Numbered from the stretch's first letter, positions 37,714-50,148 are shown. The stretch: 64,000 nucleotides of DNA from Eonycteris spelaea (GCA_003508835.1 PUFA01000289.1:1054001-1118000), one strand, 5' to 3'. A program made the numbers and translations. The notes: a model not told the origin generated them from the letters alone.

Positions 37714-39989
37714 GGACAAAGGATCCACTTTCTCTCTAGATGCTTATGTATTAGTTGCTGTATTAATAGGTACTTTACCTAATCCATTCCAAGAATAAGA
37801 CATTTTGAGTTGCAAGAGACTAGAATGTACTTTGTCTCTGTTTGGACAATTACTAGGTATATCAATTATGGAAGAAAATTCCTCTTTTATCTGGTCTTTG
37901 ACTACAGATTATCCACTTAAAAATGTTAATATATAGACATTCAAATGAATTGATGGGCACCTCCCTATTCTTATTTCTGTTCTTTCTTCTTTAATCCCAG
38001 TTTCACCAAGGCGCTTTTCCATGAGATACAGTAAACTTTTAATAGGCAGGCATACTCTACTGAACATACAGAAATAGGCCCTACTAAATGAAAATACTCT
38101 ACTGAAAAATAATTCTAGATTTCAGTTAAAAACTAATAAGTAGGTCTAAAATGAAACTGAAGTAAACAAAACAAAATAACATTCTTTGTGGATATTAAAG
38201 TATCTACTTTAATGTCTTCATGCACAAGGTCTTTGTAACACTTAAATGACAAAATCCAAAAGGAAGAGGCTAAAATCAATGAGGCACTTAGGATGATCAG
38301 CAGTTTCACGTTTGATAAATTGATAATTGTTGTCTAATTGCATAATTAATGCATCTATCTGCTTCTACCCTTCATCCATGGGATATTGTAATGTGGATAA
38401 TCTCCTTTTGAGCAGGTGACATGATGGCTTTAAGACAACTTAAAGGCCATTACCAAAAAGCTGTGTCACAATATGAAATACATTGATATTTGAATTTTGA
38501 TTAATAGAAGCTAGATTTCAATAGTGTTGGTCCATCATAGGTAGGGTGTTTATCTCTTAAAAATTTCACAGTCTGTGGTCTTCCTTCTAATTTACAAAGC
38601 CAAAGCCATAGCCGTGAGGATCAGTCCTGCTAAATAGTCAAAGCCTTGTGCCGACAAGTTATAAGCTGGAAACAAATTATATGAAACAAATTATCTGACT
38701 GGCATGGCATCTGTGGAGCAGGACAGGCTAACTGCAATGCTATGCACACAGGGCTCCTCGGTTCGTCACAACTTGCCTGGCTGCTGGGCCCAGTCCTCAT
38801 TCTGAACCTTCTCTCTTTTTCATGATGTTCAAGTACACAAGATCACTGCTTAAAGGCAAGATTTAAAATGCAATTCAGGAAAAATGATTCCGTCACTTGA
38901 GTAATTCCGAACTTGGCACTAGTTTTCTTAAGTAAATTTTTATCAAACTTAAGTTTATTCTGTCATGTGTTTGTTGTTGTTTTGTTTTGTTTTCTCAAAT
39001 TGGATACAGGTCACAGAGTCTCTTTAAAAAGGTACTTTATAGTTTCTAAGTTAACTCCAGTAAAAACTTTTATTTTGCAGCTACTTGATCAACAGAGTGA
39101 AATTATGTTATTCTCAAGAATGTTGGAATTATAACCAGACAAAGCAGGTTTAATGTATCATCTGAAGTGATAAGAAGCTCTATGTGAACATAAACACTGT
39201 TATTAGGGATTCAGGTTTGGCTAAATAATACTGATAAAAGGGACTGACAACTAGGAAGTATTCTGATATGCACATTCTAATCAATACATACACTTTCCTC
39301 TTTAAAAAATGTACTTGCGAGGAAGGACTTTTTAAGCAATACACATTTACAAATTGCTATTTTTCATATTAAAAGTAATGTAATTATTTCTGTTGAGTCT
39401 ATTCTGTTTCATTATGGTTTCCCAAAGCAATGGGAGTCAGTACCACTGTCATTAATGTGCCTCCCCCTCCTTCCAAAGCTGAGAGGTATCTAACATTTAT
39501 TAGATGCCATTTAGGGTAACTGGTTGTGGATGAGAATGCCACGGACAACGCTCAGGTTGTGGCCACCGACCTGTAATTTCTACTAGAACTGATATCGATG
39601 AGAATAACAAAACAATAAATAAAAGCAAGGAGCTCTGTTTGGCCAGGGGCAGAAGTGAGAAGAGCAGAATCATCCAAGGTGTGTCCTCATGTGAATAAGG
39701 AGAGAGCAGTTGTCTGGCAAAGCTAAATGGAGGGGTATGGAGTTAGCAAGACCGGAAGGGGATGGAAGGCATCTTATTCGGTTTATATCTAAAAGGAAAG
39801 GGGCCTAAAATATATCATTTGAGAAAGGACATGGTTCCCCCCAAAAGGGAGTAGCACATCTGCAGTAATAATTGCCTATGCGATAAAAAAGACTTTAAAA
39901 ACACATTTTATTTAAAGTAGCTATTTTGGCCTTTTAAGGAGCTATTCAGAATGATTACTTGTTTTTCTTGAGAGACAGTGTCCACAGTC
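37714..39989. other. Anonymous DNA
   Basis: About 2.3 kb. The interval 38,580-38,820 is less AT-rich and holds several CpGs, but it has no recognised repeat, exon or promoter signature. Confidence 0.45.
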
Positions 39990-40208
39990 GTTATGCACGG
40001 AGGCTCTGGAATCAGACCTGGAATTCTGACTCTGACACTAACTGACATGGCAACTGATGTAACCGCTGTCTGCCTCAGTTTCCCCACCTGTACAATTTTC
40101 CTCATCTGCACAATTTCCTCATCTGTAAATTCTAGCATTGTTGCTAGAATTAAGTGTTTAAGTATGTAAAGCACTTAGGAAAGTGGCTGGTGCATAGCGG
40201 CAGTACAT
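39990..40208 (+). mobile_element. Near full-length MIR SINE with core duplication
   Basis: It begins 'ggctctggaatcagacctgg', continues through 'gtctgcctcagtttcccc' and ends 'gtatgtaaagcacttagg...gctggtgcatagcggcagtac'. The 'cctcatctg...acaatttcctcatctgtaaa' text shows a local duplication of the MIR core. Confidence 0.88.
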
Positions 40209-41340
40209 TTCTGTCTCCACACTTTTCAAATCCAATAAAGAACGTTAGCAGAAAGTATGATCGCGACCATTAAATGATGCTGCTAAGACATTTCAAAGTG
40301 TGGGTTTACTGCTTAACATACAGATAAAGCTAACAGATCAGAAATACCAATACTTATCTAGGAATCTAAACCAAGTATAGATCTCAAGAGAAGATAGCGC
40401 AATTGTTACCAAGAGTTCTCTAATTGTCAGTTACGAAGGTTCATTCACATGAAGGGAAATTTACCTATAATATTATTCACAGCATGGCAGTTTTAATGAA
40501 ATAAAAAAAAAAAATGGTTCATGTTGCATATTTGCTGCTATCCTGGATTCTAGAGGAACAGATTCCTCCTGAGCATATTTTAATTCTGTGGACAGTCATA
40601 TGTACTTCAAGTCCTCCCCCCCCCCCCTGAGAACTGTGCCCTCAGAGTTCATCTCAGGAAGCTGTATTTGTTCTCCTGCTGTCATAAGAATTTGCCCGAG
40701 CTGACTCCAGGACAAAGCTTAATTCTGCCTCTTTTATTTTAAGTTTTCTCTCTCCATTTGTCTCCATTTAACATAGGCTCTGCAACCACAACTTCTGGAT
40801 GAGTTATATTTTTAGGGAAGCACAAAGTTTATGGGAAAGGAAAGGAAGAGATACGTGAAACGAGAGTACATATGTTTTTAATTATTTAGAAAATATTACT
40901 ATAAACTCAAATGCCTTTTCCCAATACAGGGGGGAAATTCTTTTTTTCTCAATGGGCCTTATTTCGAGATTAAGTTGTATGACTCAGCTAGCTGGGTCAA
41001 CTGAAATTGTAGACCAGACTGGCAGAAAAGAAGCAACTTACACAAGCAAAGTAGGTGCAGGAAAAAGAATTTGAGCTCTCTCTGTATATGATGATCTTTT
41101 AAGTTCACTCCTGAGATATATTCTACAGTAAAGGAAATTAATGACAATGAAAACTTAACTCCTAAAACTATGCCCAGAGATCAATATTCCCTTTATAAAT
41201 AACTGTGCCATAGCTGTGCTGGAGTAAAGGCCCACGCTTGCTATGTGCTCACAGTAATGAGGCCTCTGCACATAAACACTTCTTTTTTGTCCTCCTTCTT
41301 GGCATTTGAGAATGGGGCTTTTATTCTATGAGCCAGAAGA
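40209..41340. other. Anonymous DNA with a C tract
   Basis: Twelve consecutive C residues occupy 40,616-40,627. No gene is recognised. Confidence 0.5.
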
Positions 41341-41510
41341 GCGCTTCACAATCTTTAATGTACAAAATAAACCCCTGGTGACTTAGGTAAAGACGCAGAT
41401 TCTGACTTGGCAAGTCTAGGATGGGGCTTGAGGTTCAGCATTCCTGCTTCCTAACCAGCTCTGAGGTTACGCTGATGTCATGGGTCCACTGACCATACTC
41501 TGAATAGAAT
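41341..41510. mobile_element. MER5A-like hAT DNA transposon
   Basis: The sequence 'acaatctttaatgtacaaaataaacccctggtgact', 'acgcagattctgacttggcaagtctagg' and 'gaggttacgctgatgtcatgggtcc...accatactctga' matches the MER5A family layout of mirrored ends around a central block. Confidence 0.7.
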
Positions 41511-41586
41511 GAAGGTAATAAAGCAGCCAGTCCTGCACTCCGAATTTTCCTAGGTTCTCTCCTTATTATCACCTTTCTTGAGCCAA
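41511..41586. other. Spacer between MER5A-like element and LTR
   Basis: Nothing recognised. Confidence 0.5.
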
Positions 41587-42052
41587 TGTTATGGGTTGAA
41601 TTGTGACACCCCCCCCCCCCGCAAAGAGGGTATGCTGAAGTTCTAACTCCCAGTATCTCAGAATGTGAATTTATTCGGATGGATGTGGGGTCTTTCTATA
41701 GATAATTAAGTTAAAATGAGGTCTATAGAGTAGGCCCTAATCTAGTGTGACTAACATCCTTATAAAGAAGGGTTAATTTGAATACAGAGGCAGACACACA
41801 CAGAAGAAGGATGTGAAGACACAGAAAAGACAACTACCTACAAACTAAGAAAAGCCTGAGGCCCCTGGAAACTAGGAGAGACGCCTGGAACAGATCCCTT
41901 TCTAATGCCTTGGTGTTGACTTGCCAACACCTTGGTTTTTAGACTTCTGGCCTCCAGAACTGTGAGATGAGATTAAAAACAGCAAATTTCTGTTGTTTAA
42001 GCCAACTAGTTTATGGGACTTTGTTATGGCAGCCTTGGGAATGTAATATACA
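41587..42052 (+). mobile_element. MLT1-like (ERVL-MaLR) solo LTR
   Basis: The LTR opens TGTTATGGGTTGAATTGTG and closes AATATACA, giving the canonical TG...CA ends. Internal MaLR landmarks are in order: 'gttctaactcccagtatctc', 'taattaagttaaaatgagg', 'aacatccttataaagaag', 'cctccagaactgtgagatgag', 'atttctgttgtttaagcca' and 'actttgttatggcagcc'. A 12-C homopolymer (41,609-41,620) lies near the left end. No internal retroviral sequence adjoins it, so it is a solo LTR. At about 466 bp it is longer than the roughly 380 bp I would expect for a young MLT1, suggesting small internal insertions. Confidence 0.9.
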
Positions 42053-43074
42053 GCTACCGTATTAACTTTTCTCTGACACCTCTTCTTTCTCCTCTGACAC
42101 ATATGGAAAATTTTAGTGCGCCACTAAATTTAGTACAGTGTGAGGACAACATCCCACACACTGATAAGGTAACACAAAGGGTAAGTCATGTTTCTTGGGG
42201 TTACTTAAGATGAAAGCTTGAGCTGGACCTACTGTCATTGCAGGTGTCGATCATGAAACAGGTTAGATATACTATTTACAGTATCTGTTGTTAGTTCCCC
42301 TTAGGAATCAAGAAATTTGGCTCTGAATACTCTCAGGGGACATTTGAGATTTTAGTAAGTCTCTAAATCTCAAATGCTTCTATAGAATATCATATTCTTC
42401 AGAAAATGAAATAAAACTAAAAACTTGGGGTGCCACTTCATTCTGTAAATGTCAACCTAAAGCAAATCATAAAAGCATTAAAACAATTTCACAAATCAAT
42501 TTTTTGGTTGTTGTTGTTCTATAGCACACTAGATGGACTGATTTGGCAGAGATTATCAAGACTGCCAAATCTGAATTTCATAATTTATTCAAAACTGCTC
42601 TTGTCTATGAATTCCCATTGAATTCTACCTCTGCACATCCTTCATGCTTCATTTGCAGCCCTACCAATGCTTTTTTTTTCTTTTCAGAGCCATTTTCTAT
42701 TAAAAAAACAAAGTTTTTAAAAAAGCCACATTATAAGAGTTATGAAGGTTGAAATAAATACAAATAGAAAAAAAAAAAAAACCCACGTAGATGTACATGG
42801 CAGGGTATAGGTAAGAATGAAGTAAGATAATCTCACTCACTAGAGAAATGATGGGTCCCTTCAGATAAGCCTCTCACTAAACATGATCAAAACACATTCC
42901 TTGGCAAAATGACAAATTACTTACAAGGTATTATAATCCTTTGTTTCACTTTAAAAGAGTCGAAAGCCATGCTTGCAAGATCCATGAAAGTCAAGGGTGT
43001 TAAGTTCTTGACTGTGACAGCCATTACACTTCTTATGAATATAGTTCATCCTAATTTTTATACTCTCCATATTT
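42053..43074. other. Anonymous DNA
   Basis: Overlapping short frames on both strands (42,430-43,166) have no domain. Nothing else is recognised. Confidence 0.5.
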
Positions 43075-43195
43075 CCCAGCAGGGGGTGGTACCACTCCCT
43101 TGAGGGTGTTTGGAAAAGCATAGGGGTGTTTGAGTTTTCACAATAAATGGAAGGAGTTATTGTCATTTAATGGGCAAAGCCTGGAGAAACTAAAT
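43075..43195. mobile_element. Possible MER20-like hAT fragment
   Basis: The sequence 'cccagcagggggtggtacc...ttttcacaataaatggaagg...tgtcatttaatgggcaaagcc' resembles the central part of a MER20-type element. The terminal repeats are not clear. Confidence 0.4.
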
Positions 43196-43629
43196 AAAGC
43201 AAGGAATGAGAAATCTTTGCCCCTCACCAAATGCCAAAGGCTCTTCTGTGTTGAGGCTCTCATCCTATTTTGACTTTTTTTTTTTAAGATTAATGGTCTT
43301 TCTGTTTAGGCTCTGAGTTCACCTTTTGACTTCTACCAGAAACCATGCTGACTTCACAAGTCTCTATCTCTCAGAGTTGACAGGTGTGTCATTCCTTTGT
43401 GTGTTCAAAGAACACCAATTCTCACCCTCTCCACTTTATGGACTGTGATAAGGAACATAATGTGTAACCAATATAACAGTCTTGGATTGATGTCTTTTTT
43501 TTTTTTAATATAATAGATAAAATCTGGCCAACACAATGTACTTCAGATGGAACATCTTAGAGGTGTTTTTAAATATTCTTTTATACAACCTTCCAGGTCC
43601 CTCCACCATAACTGTTATTATCTCTGTCC
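43196..43629. other. Anonymous DNA
   Basis: Nothing recognised. Confidence 0.5.
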
Positions 43630-43745
43630 TTTCTTCATTCATTCTTTAAACATAAATAAGCACCTGCTATGACTAAGATATTGTGTTAGGCACCAAGGAA
43701 AGAGGTTAAATGTAATGATAACCAGATCTCCCTTCTGTGATCATC
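43630..43745 (-). mobile_element. L2 LINE 3'-end fossil
   Basis: The sequence 'cattctttaaacataaataagcacctgctatgac' with 'ttgtgttaggcaccaagg' is minus-strand L2 3' end. Confidence 0.65.
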
Positions 43746-43909
43746 ACATTTACCGTTTTATCTTTCATTATTTTTTTGTGTTCTCTCTGATAACTTTCCA
43801 CAACTTTATCCCGTTTGCTAAAATATCTCCACTTACAATCTATATTGATTAGCTTTTTGATTGTTCCTCTACTTTAGTCAGGCCCAGATACTTTTTAAAA
43901 TCATTTTAA

Positions 43910-44035
43910 CCACAGAATATGTGATTTATGATATAAAAATTGAAGCTTAAAAGGTTAAATAGCTCCTATAGTCAAACAAGTTGTTCATGAATTTCGAAAT
44001 AGGTCCAGCTGACCCTAGTGCCTGTGTTCTTAATG
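43910..44035 (-). mobile_element. MIR SINE fossil
   Basis: The text 'aattgaagcttaaaaggttaaatagctcc' and 'ccagctgaccctagtgcctgtgttctta' corresponds to the minus-strand MIR core and head. Confidence 0.6.
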
Positions 44036-44864
44036 AATATAAAATAGTTCTGATAATTAAAATCACCTTCCTGTGACTTCCAGTGAACTTTACAGGTCTT
44101 ACTTTCAAATTTGAGCATAGACACATTTGGCATTCGTTCTCAAAGCCTGGACTAAATTCATCATGACTGTTTTTTGAAACTGATTATACCTTCCAAGTTT
44201 CTATTAAAAGTAAACCAAAAAATGTTTAAAAACTTTTCCGGGTTCTTAGCTAATACAATCCACAAAGCAGAAGTTCCAAATATAACTAGGTAGTCCTCTG
44301 TGATTTTTCAATGCCTGAAGGCTTTTGAAGTGTTGTAGATTTGCCTTAATCTGTTGGTAGGAACATTGCACATCGCTCCAAACAACCTGCCAGTCCGAGA
44401 ATTCTAGCGTGAATGACATAAGTGTTTCTTTTATCCAGGTCAGAGGATGGTGAGAGGCGGTAAGAGAGGTAATGAGAGGGGAGGAATTTCAGGATAATGA
44501 AATTAACTAACAGAATAAGAAGTGAAAAAGAAGAAAGAATCCACGGACCCTAAAGAAAAAGCTTTCCAACTAAAACCCTCCTCACCAAGCACATGCCCTT
44601 CGAGAGCATTTGGAATCAGTTCTGTCTAATCTGATAACAATTCAGAAGGGCCAGGACACCACTGACAGTGTCTCATTCCTTTGTCACACTAATGGAATCA
44701 TAAACCTGCAGAGACCAGAGAGTGGTGCTACTCTGAGGCCTCAATCAAGTGTCAGAGTTAGGGATCCGAGAGTTAAGAGCAAGAAATCAATCTACACTGT
44801 TTCCCTAACACATGTCTGACTCCAGGATAAGTATCAGCTTTGAATTAAAAAAAAAAAAAAAATT
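44036..44864. other. Anonymous DNA ending in an A run
   Basis: No gene recognised. A run of A residues occupies about 44,847-44,862, immediately before an L1 3'-end fragment. Confidence 0.5.
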
Positions 44865-44995
44865 AGGTAGGTATTAGACTTACCAGGAGGTGACCACTTT
44901 CTAATTTATGTAAATGTTCAATCACTATGTTGTGCACCTGAAACTAGCATAATGTTGTAATTGAAACACATTTAAATACATTTTTTTAAATACAA
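44865..44995 (+). mobile_element. L1 3' UTR end fragment
   Basis: The sequence 'ggtgaccactttctaattta', 'caatcactatgttgtgcacctgaaactagcataatgttg' and 'acacatttaaata' is a familiar L1 3' terminus of laurasiatherian type. Confidence 0.75.
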
Positions 44996-46009
44996 AGGAA
45001 AAAATTACATATAAAGCTGTGAAAAAGAAATTAGTGATTGGCATTTACACATTCTTTGCTTGCCTTTATATCCGGAGTGTGGGTGCCTGAAAGGACAGAG
45101 GATGATGGACAGATGGTGTAGAGAAAGGACCACTTCTGACACCTCCATTCTGCTACGCTAATCGCCATGATGGCCACAAAGCATAGGCTCCTCTCGAGCA
45201 GTAGGATGCCGTTTCCACTCCTACACATGGCTGCTTACTGACAAGGTAGCACACTAAAGCCTTCTTCTATCATGCTATAGTTTTGTATTTACATCTAAAT
45301 CTTTGACTCCTTTAGGATTTATTTTAGTGTAAAGAATAAACATCTCCCCCCCATGTCTATTTAGTCATACCAATCCCTATTGTCAATTAAAACATCCTTC
45401 CCCACTGTTGCAAAATTCCATATTTATTACACACTAAATTTCTGTGGGAAATTTTAATAACTGAAATGGAGAAACTAGGTAGAGAGAGTTAAAAATTCCA
45501 TTTCATTGAAACACTATATGTATGCTTACTCTTGTCCTAACTGCTTAAAAATGAAAAAGAGAAATAATACAAGGGAAAAAACTATATTTATGAGGTTTCT
45601 TCTTCCTGGATTATGGATTATTTTCAACACCTTTTGATATATTCTAATTTATAAATTAATTATCTCATTTGACTGTAAAAAATATTTTAAGCCCTCTGTA
45701 CACTGCTGTTGAGATGAGAAGTAAGGACATTATAAATAACATTTTTGTCAGTTCAGCTTAAACTGAATTGTTACTCAATTTATGCGTGTCCCTTGCCATA
45801 TTTTATGTTTCCTTATAAGGGCATGGCTGTTTATGGATATTTTTAAATGAGAGAAGATTTATCCTTTGAGCAAAATAATCAACATATTTTCTTCTTATTT
45901 TCTGAAATTCTTTAATATAAAGATCAGACTGGAAACCATGTAAAAGGCTCTTAAGTAATGTGAAGAAAATTCTGCCAGTTTGGTTGATTTAATCATTTAG
46001 TTGTCCATT
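44996..46009. other. Anonymous DNA
   Basis: The interval 45,050-45,235 has several CpGs and is mixed GC. It matches no family I know. Confidence 0.45.
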
Positions 46010-46125
46010 TAACAATTGTTTATTAACTAGTATGTGCCAGAAGACAATTCAAACCAAAGGTGAATGATAAATGTGCAAAGAGAAAGTCCCTTTTAATAAT
46101 TCTAGTCTAAATAACGGTTTTACCA
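46010..46125 (-). mobile_element. L2 LINE 3'-end fossil
   Basis: The sequence 'attgtttattaactagtatgtgccag' followed by 'aaagagaaagtcccttttaataattctag' fits minus-strand L2. Confidence 0.55.
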
Positions 46126-46572
46126 GAAGCCTAATTTGGAAGCATTTATTGGTAGTAATCAAATAACATAGCTGTGTGAGACAAGTAAAATCATACCTAA
46201 TTATTCAGCAAAGAAAACCCATTAATTTTCAACCTTTTTTTGTTGTTTTAAAGAATTGAATATAAAAAAGGAAAATGAAACAAAAACCTTTCTGTAGTTT
46301 ACTAGGAGGGGTACCTGAATTAACGGGGTACATTTGGTGACAAGAGATTGTTGTCCACATGGACTAACCAGGTGAACACCACATTCGGCAAACTGGTGCT
46401 AAGTAGTCTATTCTTCTTTGGGTGTGTTAATTTGTATTGGTCGTGCCTTCTTATTTTATGAATTTCTGTTGCTTTGACATCTTGGGTCTTGCTGACCCTG
46501 GACAGATTGCCCTCCCATGGCTGGTCAATCCAAAGATAGTGAAGACTCACTTAGGAACTACTCCTTTCATAT
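46126..46572. other. Anonymous DNA left of LTR
   Basis: Possibly remnant retroviral internal sequence, but nothing diagnostic (no recognised gag, pol or env motif) was seen. Confidence 0.4.
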
Positions 46573-46990
46573 GAGGATAAACAAATCCGGAGCCCAAACC
46601 CAAAATGCCCTTTACCTAGCGTTCACACTCTGGCCTACTACCCATTTGCCCTAAACACCTTAGGGTCATATACCAAGACAACAAGAAACTGACCCAAGGT
46701 CCTAGAGCCTGCTGAAATTATTCAATCTGGCCAGTCCTAAGGCTGCTTACCCTGCCTTGCCGGTTCTTTCCTAAGGAACCCATAATAAAAGCTCTTACCC
46801 ATGTTTGCCCCTCTCTCTCTCTGCCTCCTGACCAACCCTGGTGCTTCCCCAGGTGATTGTCTCCACTCACCGTGGCATAGCATGACATGTCCCCTCCTCT
46901 TGGGAACTGTGAATGACAAACTATCTTTTCAATGGCAAACATCTCCTGATCTGTTGGTCTCACTGTATGTGAATAATAATAAAACCTGCA
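46573..46990 (+). mobile_element. Probable ERV1-class solo LTR
   Basis: The layout is LTR-like: a U3 with 'tgaggataaacaaatccgg', a polyadenylation signal AATAAA at 46,784-46,789 followed by 'gctcttacccatgtttgcccc', then a CT-rich U5 ending near '...aataaaacctgca'. Both boundaries are estimates, and no direct target duplication was confirmed. The overlapping minus-strand frames (46,718-46,963 and 46,737-46,919) are not genes. Confidence 0.55.
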
Positions 46991-48649
46991 TTTAAAAACA
47001 TAGTTCTTGCATAAACTTATAAAGGAGATACTTCTTATAGTTACAAAATAATCCCTATTAACACACTGATGTTAAGTGAAACTCATTCTACAAAGGAACA
47101 GGAGTTAGAGAAGGGACGGCCTCCCATTTATTTTATACTTTACTGTCAAAATTGTCAAAGCATGCTGATCTTTAAAATATTCTATCAGAAGAGAGCATAT
47201 AAAAGTCTTTATTGATTTTGATGTGTTAGAATAGAATTCTTGAACATCCCCATCAACTCTGTAATAGGAAACTTTCCAATAATTTCCAAGTGATGGTTTC
47301 TTGGCCATTAGAAATATTTGGAAGTTGTAATTACAGTGTCTTGAAGTGATTGTTTGAATTACATATTTATGAGACTTGTTTGGATAGTAAAATGTAAAGA
47401 GTTTAATTGGTTAATAGTATTTTTTTAAATTTATTTGTTGTATATGGTAGAGGATTGCTGTTAGGGGAAAACGAGGTAAACTTTGGAATTGGACTTGAAG
47501 TCTGTCCGAGTAGAAATAATTTAGTGTTTAAAAAACAGTAATTGTATTGGTTATAAAAATAAGTATTTGAGATACATTACTTTGGTGGGTACTTTCTTTG
47601 GTAGCCAAGGACAAAGGGCAGTCACAATCTCGGCCCATTTTCTAGCCACCAGACTTGTTTATCTCATTCCCTTAGAAGACATACAGGATTCAAGACAAAT
47701 GAGACAGACCTCTTGAGCAGACTTGTAGGAAAATGTTTTTAGTTTCTCTCTCAAGTGGAGAATCTCCTGCTGCCATCTGCCCCCACTCCAGCTGTCAAGT
47801 TCTCACAGCCCAGTGGTCCACAAGGAGACCAGTGACTGGCCTCAAAGAGACATTCTGCCAGAGGGGTAGTCATGCCACATACCTTGCCCTCCATGTTTCT
47901 TGTCCCCAAGCAACCCAGACCTACTTTAAGGAACCTGGAAGTTATAGTTAAAAGTTTTGTGGGTGCTCATTACTTCATTAAATCTATAACACCTTAGGAG
48001 GAGGTGGTAGGCAATATAGAACTTAATTACCTTGATATTAAGATAAAGAAACAAAAACTGCTGATACCACTTTAAGCCAATCCCATGTACTACAATCATA
48101 TTTAATCTCAATTTATCAAAAGTCCTTGTGAAAGTATAATTATGACATTATGTATAAACAGTTTTTGAGAAAGGTTTCCAAGCTTCGAGAGTAGATGGGT
48201 AAGAAAGCATGAATAGCAGAAATGTTAGGTACCATAGGTGAGGTCATTCTCTGCCTGGTAGCCACTTATACCATTCTTTCCCACTAATGACTCCAATTTC
48301 CCGCTCGTAGGGTGGGGGTGAGGAGGTAGGGAGGAATAGCCATCTCTTGATTCGGTGGGGAGGGGAGTGGTGGTAGATTTCATAAGTCCCCAGGGAAACC
48401 ATAATTGCTTTCTTGACCAGGTTGACAGGTCTAAAGAAAGAAGGTTTAACAAATTAAGGATGTAGTAAGTTTAAAATCTAGAATAAAGTATAAAGCTGAA
48501 AGAAGGAAGAGAAGGAGAAAGAATATAATGTGTTAAGAAGTTTAAGCTTTTTAAGAAATTATTAGAGATACTTATCGAATATGTAAATAAAGGCAAATCT
48601 TTTTCTTTAAGTAGGAGAGTTTAATAGCCTAGAAGTAAATGTGTTTGAA
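46991..48649. other. Anonymous DNA
   Basis: About 1.7 kb without a recognised gene or family. Subregion 47,580-47,945 is less AT-rich. Confidence 0.45.
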
Positions 48650-49299
48650 CAGACGGGCATGTGCTTTGAGGTCAGTGCCTATAATCTCTAAACCTTTTTA
48701 AACCTCTTTGCATGTCGCAGTAAGCAAATTATCTAAGGAATAAATGCAGATGCTATTCAAGGCTTTTCTTGGCTATGTACACTGACTAGGATTCACCAAT
48801 CGATGACTAAGTTTCTAGTCTTTTTTGCATGAAAGGTAATCATGGTGCAGATGGATACCACATTTGAACACACGGGGCTACGATCATCACAGAAATGTGG
48901 ATAGTCTTGCGCATATAACACATTGTTAAGACGCCCTACATCACATCTTTTCAGTCATGGTGATAAAGTCATATTACACCTTTTTGAAGAAGTAGCCAAA
49001 TTTTAGATGACGGAAGCAGAAAAGCCAAAGTAGTAGAGGTCACAACGTCAAAAGGACAGTTATCGATTTTTTGTACACCTCAAGTTCCATATCTGTCAAA
49101 CGAAACTATTGCTGTCCTTAACTCGCAAAGAAAGCATGACAATATTAGAGTCAGGTATTTTCTGCTCACGATTCCACAGTGTTCCAACAGAATCGAAAAG
49201 CAAGAAACCATGAAGAGAGTGTCCAGGAACCTAGCGGTCCATGTGTATGTAGCAACAGGCGACATTCTAGTTAGAATATTTGACTCCTTTCTAAACTGA
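48650..49299 (+). pseudogene. CpG-retaining patch with coding-like remnant, origin unknown
   Basis: From a stop at 48,985-48,987 a plus-strand frame is open for 103 codons (48,988-49,296) and ends in TGA at 49,297-49,299. It lacks an ATG near its start. Another plus frame is open at 48,905-49,003 and adjoins it with a shift, as in a frameshifted coding remnant. The composition of the predicted residues is protein-like (mixed hydrophobic and charged, few homopolymers), but I recognise no domain. The minus strand is also open at 49,080-49,370, so direction is unproven. I count nine CpGs in 49,000-49,300, against about one per 100-150 bp in neighbouring DNA. Alternatives are a chance frame, a processed pseudogene, or a relic of a non-retroviral viral insertion. 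No poly(A) or target duplication was found. Confidence 0.25.
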
Positions 49300-50148
49300 C
49301 ATAACTCAAAAGTAGGGCAAATGATTTGAATATTAATTGTTAAATGTTTTTGAACAATTTCAGTGTTCACTGCATTTTAACACAATTTATTTTACTAAAT
49401 GGAAACCAATTTTAAATAAAATTTTTAAATTTACATTTTTTTAAATTCCAATTTTGCCAATCTTGGTAGCAGAATTCAACTTAATTAAGACAGACAAGTA
49501 CATTTCACAGGTCGACAATGTGTTTTATTAAGAATTTTTGCTCTTGGCTTCATTTCTGCTGACTCTGAATTTCCTTACGTATGCTATTGTTCTTTCAGTC
49601 TTAGACTTAAAAATTTGAGCAGCTGAAGTACTTTTTGATACTCCGTCATAATTATTCCTCATTTTTAATGTATCATCTTTTCCCTCCATTTAAAATTTTG
49701 TAGCTTTTCCAACTTTTTTGTAACCTGTTTATACAATACCAACTTTCCATATGTTTCCCTTTTCTAGGCATGTTTCATGAATACAAACCTCCTGTATATT
49801 TGTAGATATAACAATACATGGTATCTCCTTTACATTTTGTGCAGGTTCAGTAAATAGCTAATGTACGAAACTGGTATAGGAGCAAGGCCTATCAGTTTAC
49901 CCAGAGCCCATTTTGGATTCCCACTGTACTGATCGTGAGTGAGTACACACTCCATGTCCCCCACATACCTAGCACACACGGTAATTGCACTCTTCTTGTG
50001 TACGCTAAATGTGAAGTTCCAAAATTCAAACGTGCGGTTAACAAAAGCTTTATATGCTGATCGAGTTAATTATAAGTACATCAAAATACAGCAAAGTATT
50101 GTTTGGTTTTTGTTTTGTTCTCAAAGAGTTTTTTTTTCTTTTTTTGAA
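49300..50148. other. Anonymous DNA right of the coding-like patch
   Basis: The interval 49,300-49,500 is AT-rich and nearly CpG-free. The interval 49,860-50,065 again holds about seven CpGs. No gene, LTR or SINE is recognised. Confidence 0.45.

Noticed and set aside
49080..49370. 96-codon minus-strand frame
   Set aside because: It mirrors the plus-strand open block at 48,988-49,299. Both being open reflects local composition, so neither was called a confident gene.
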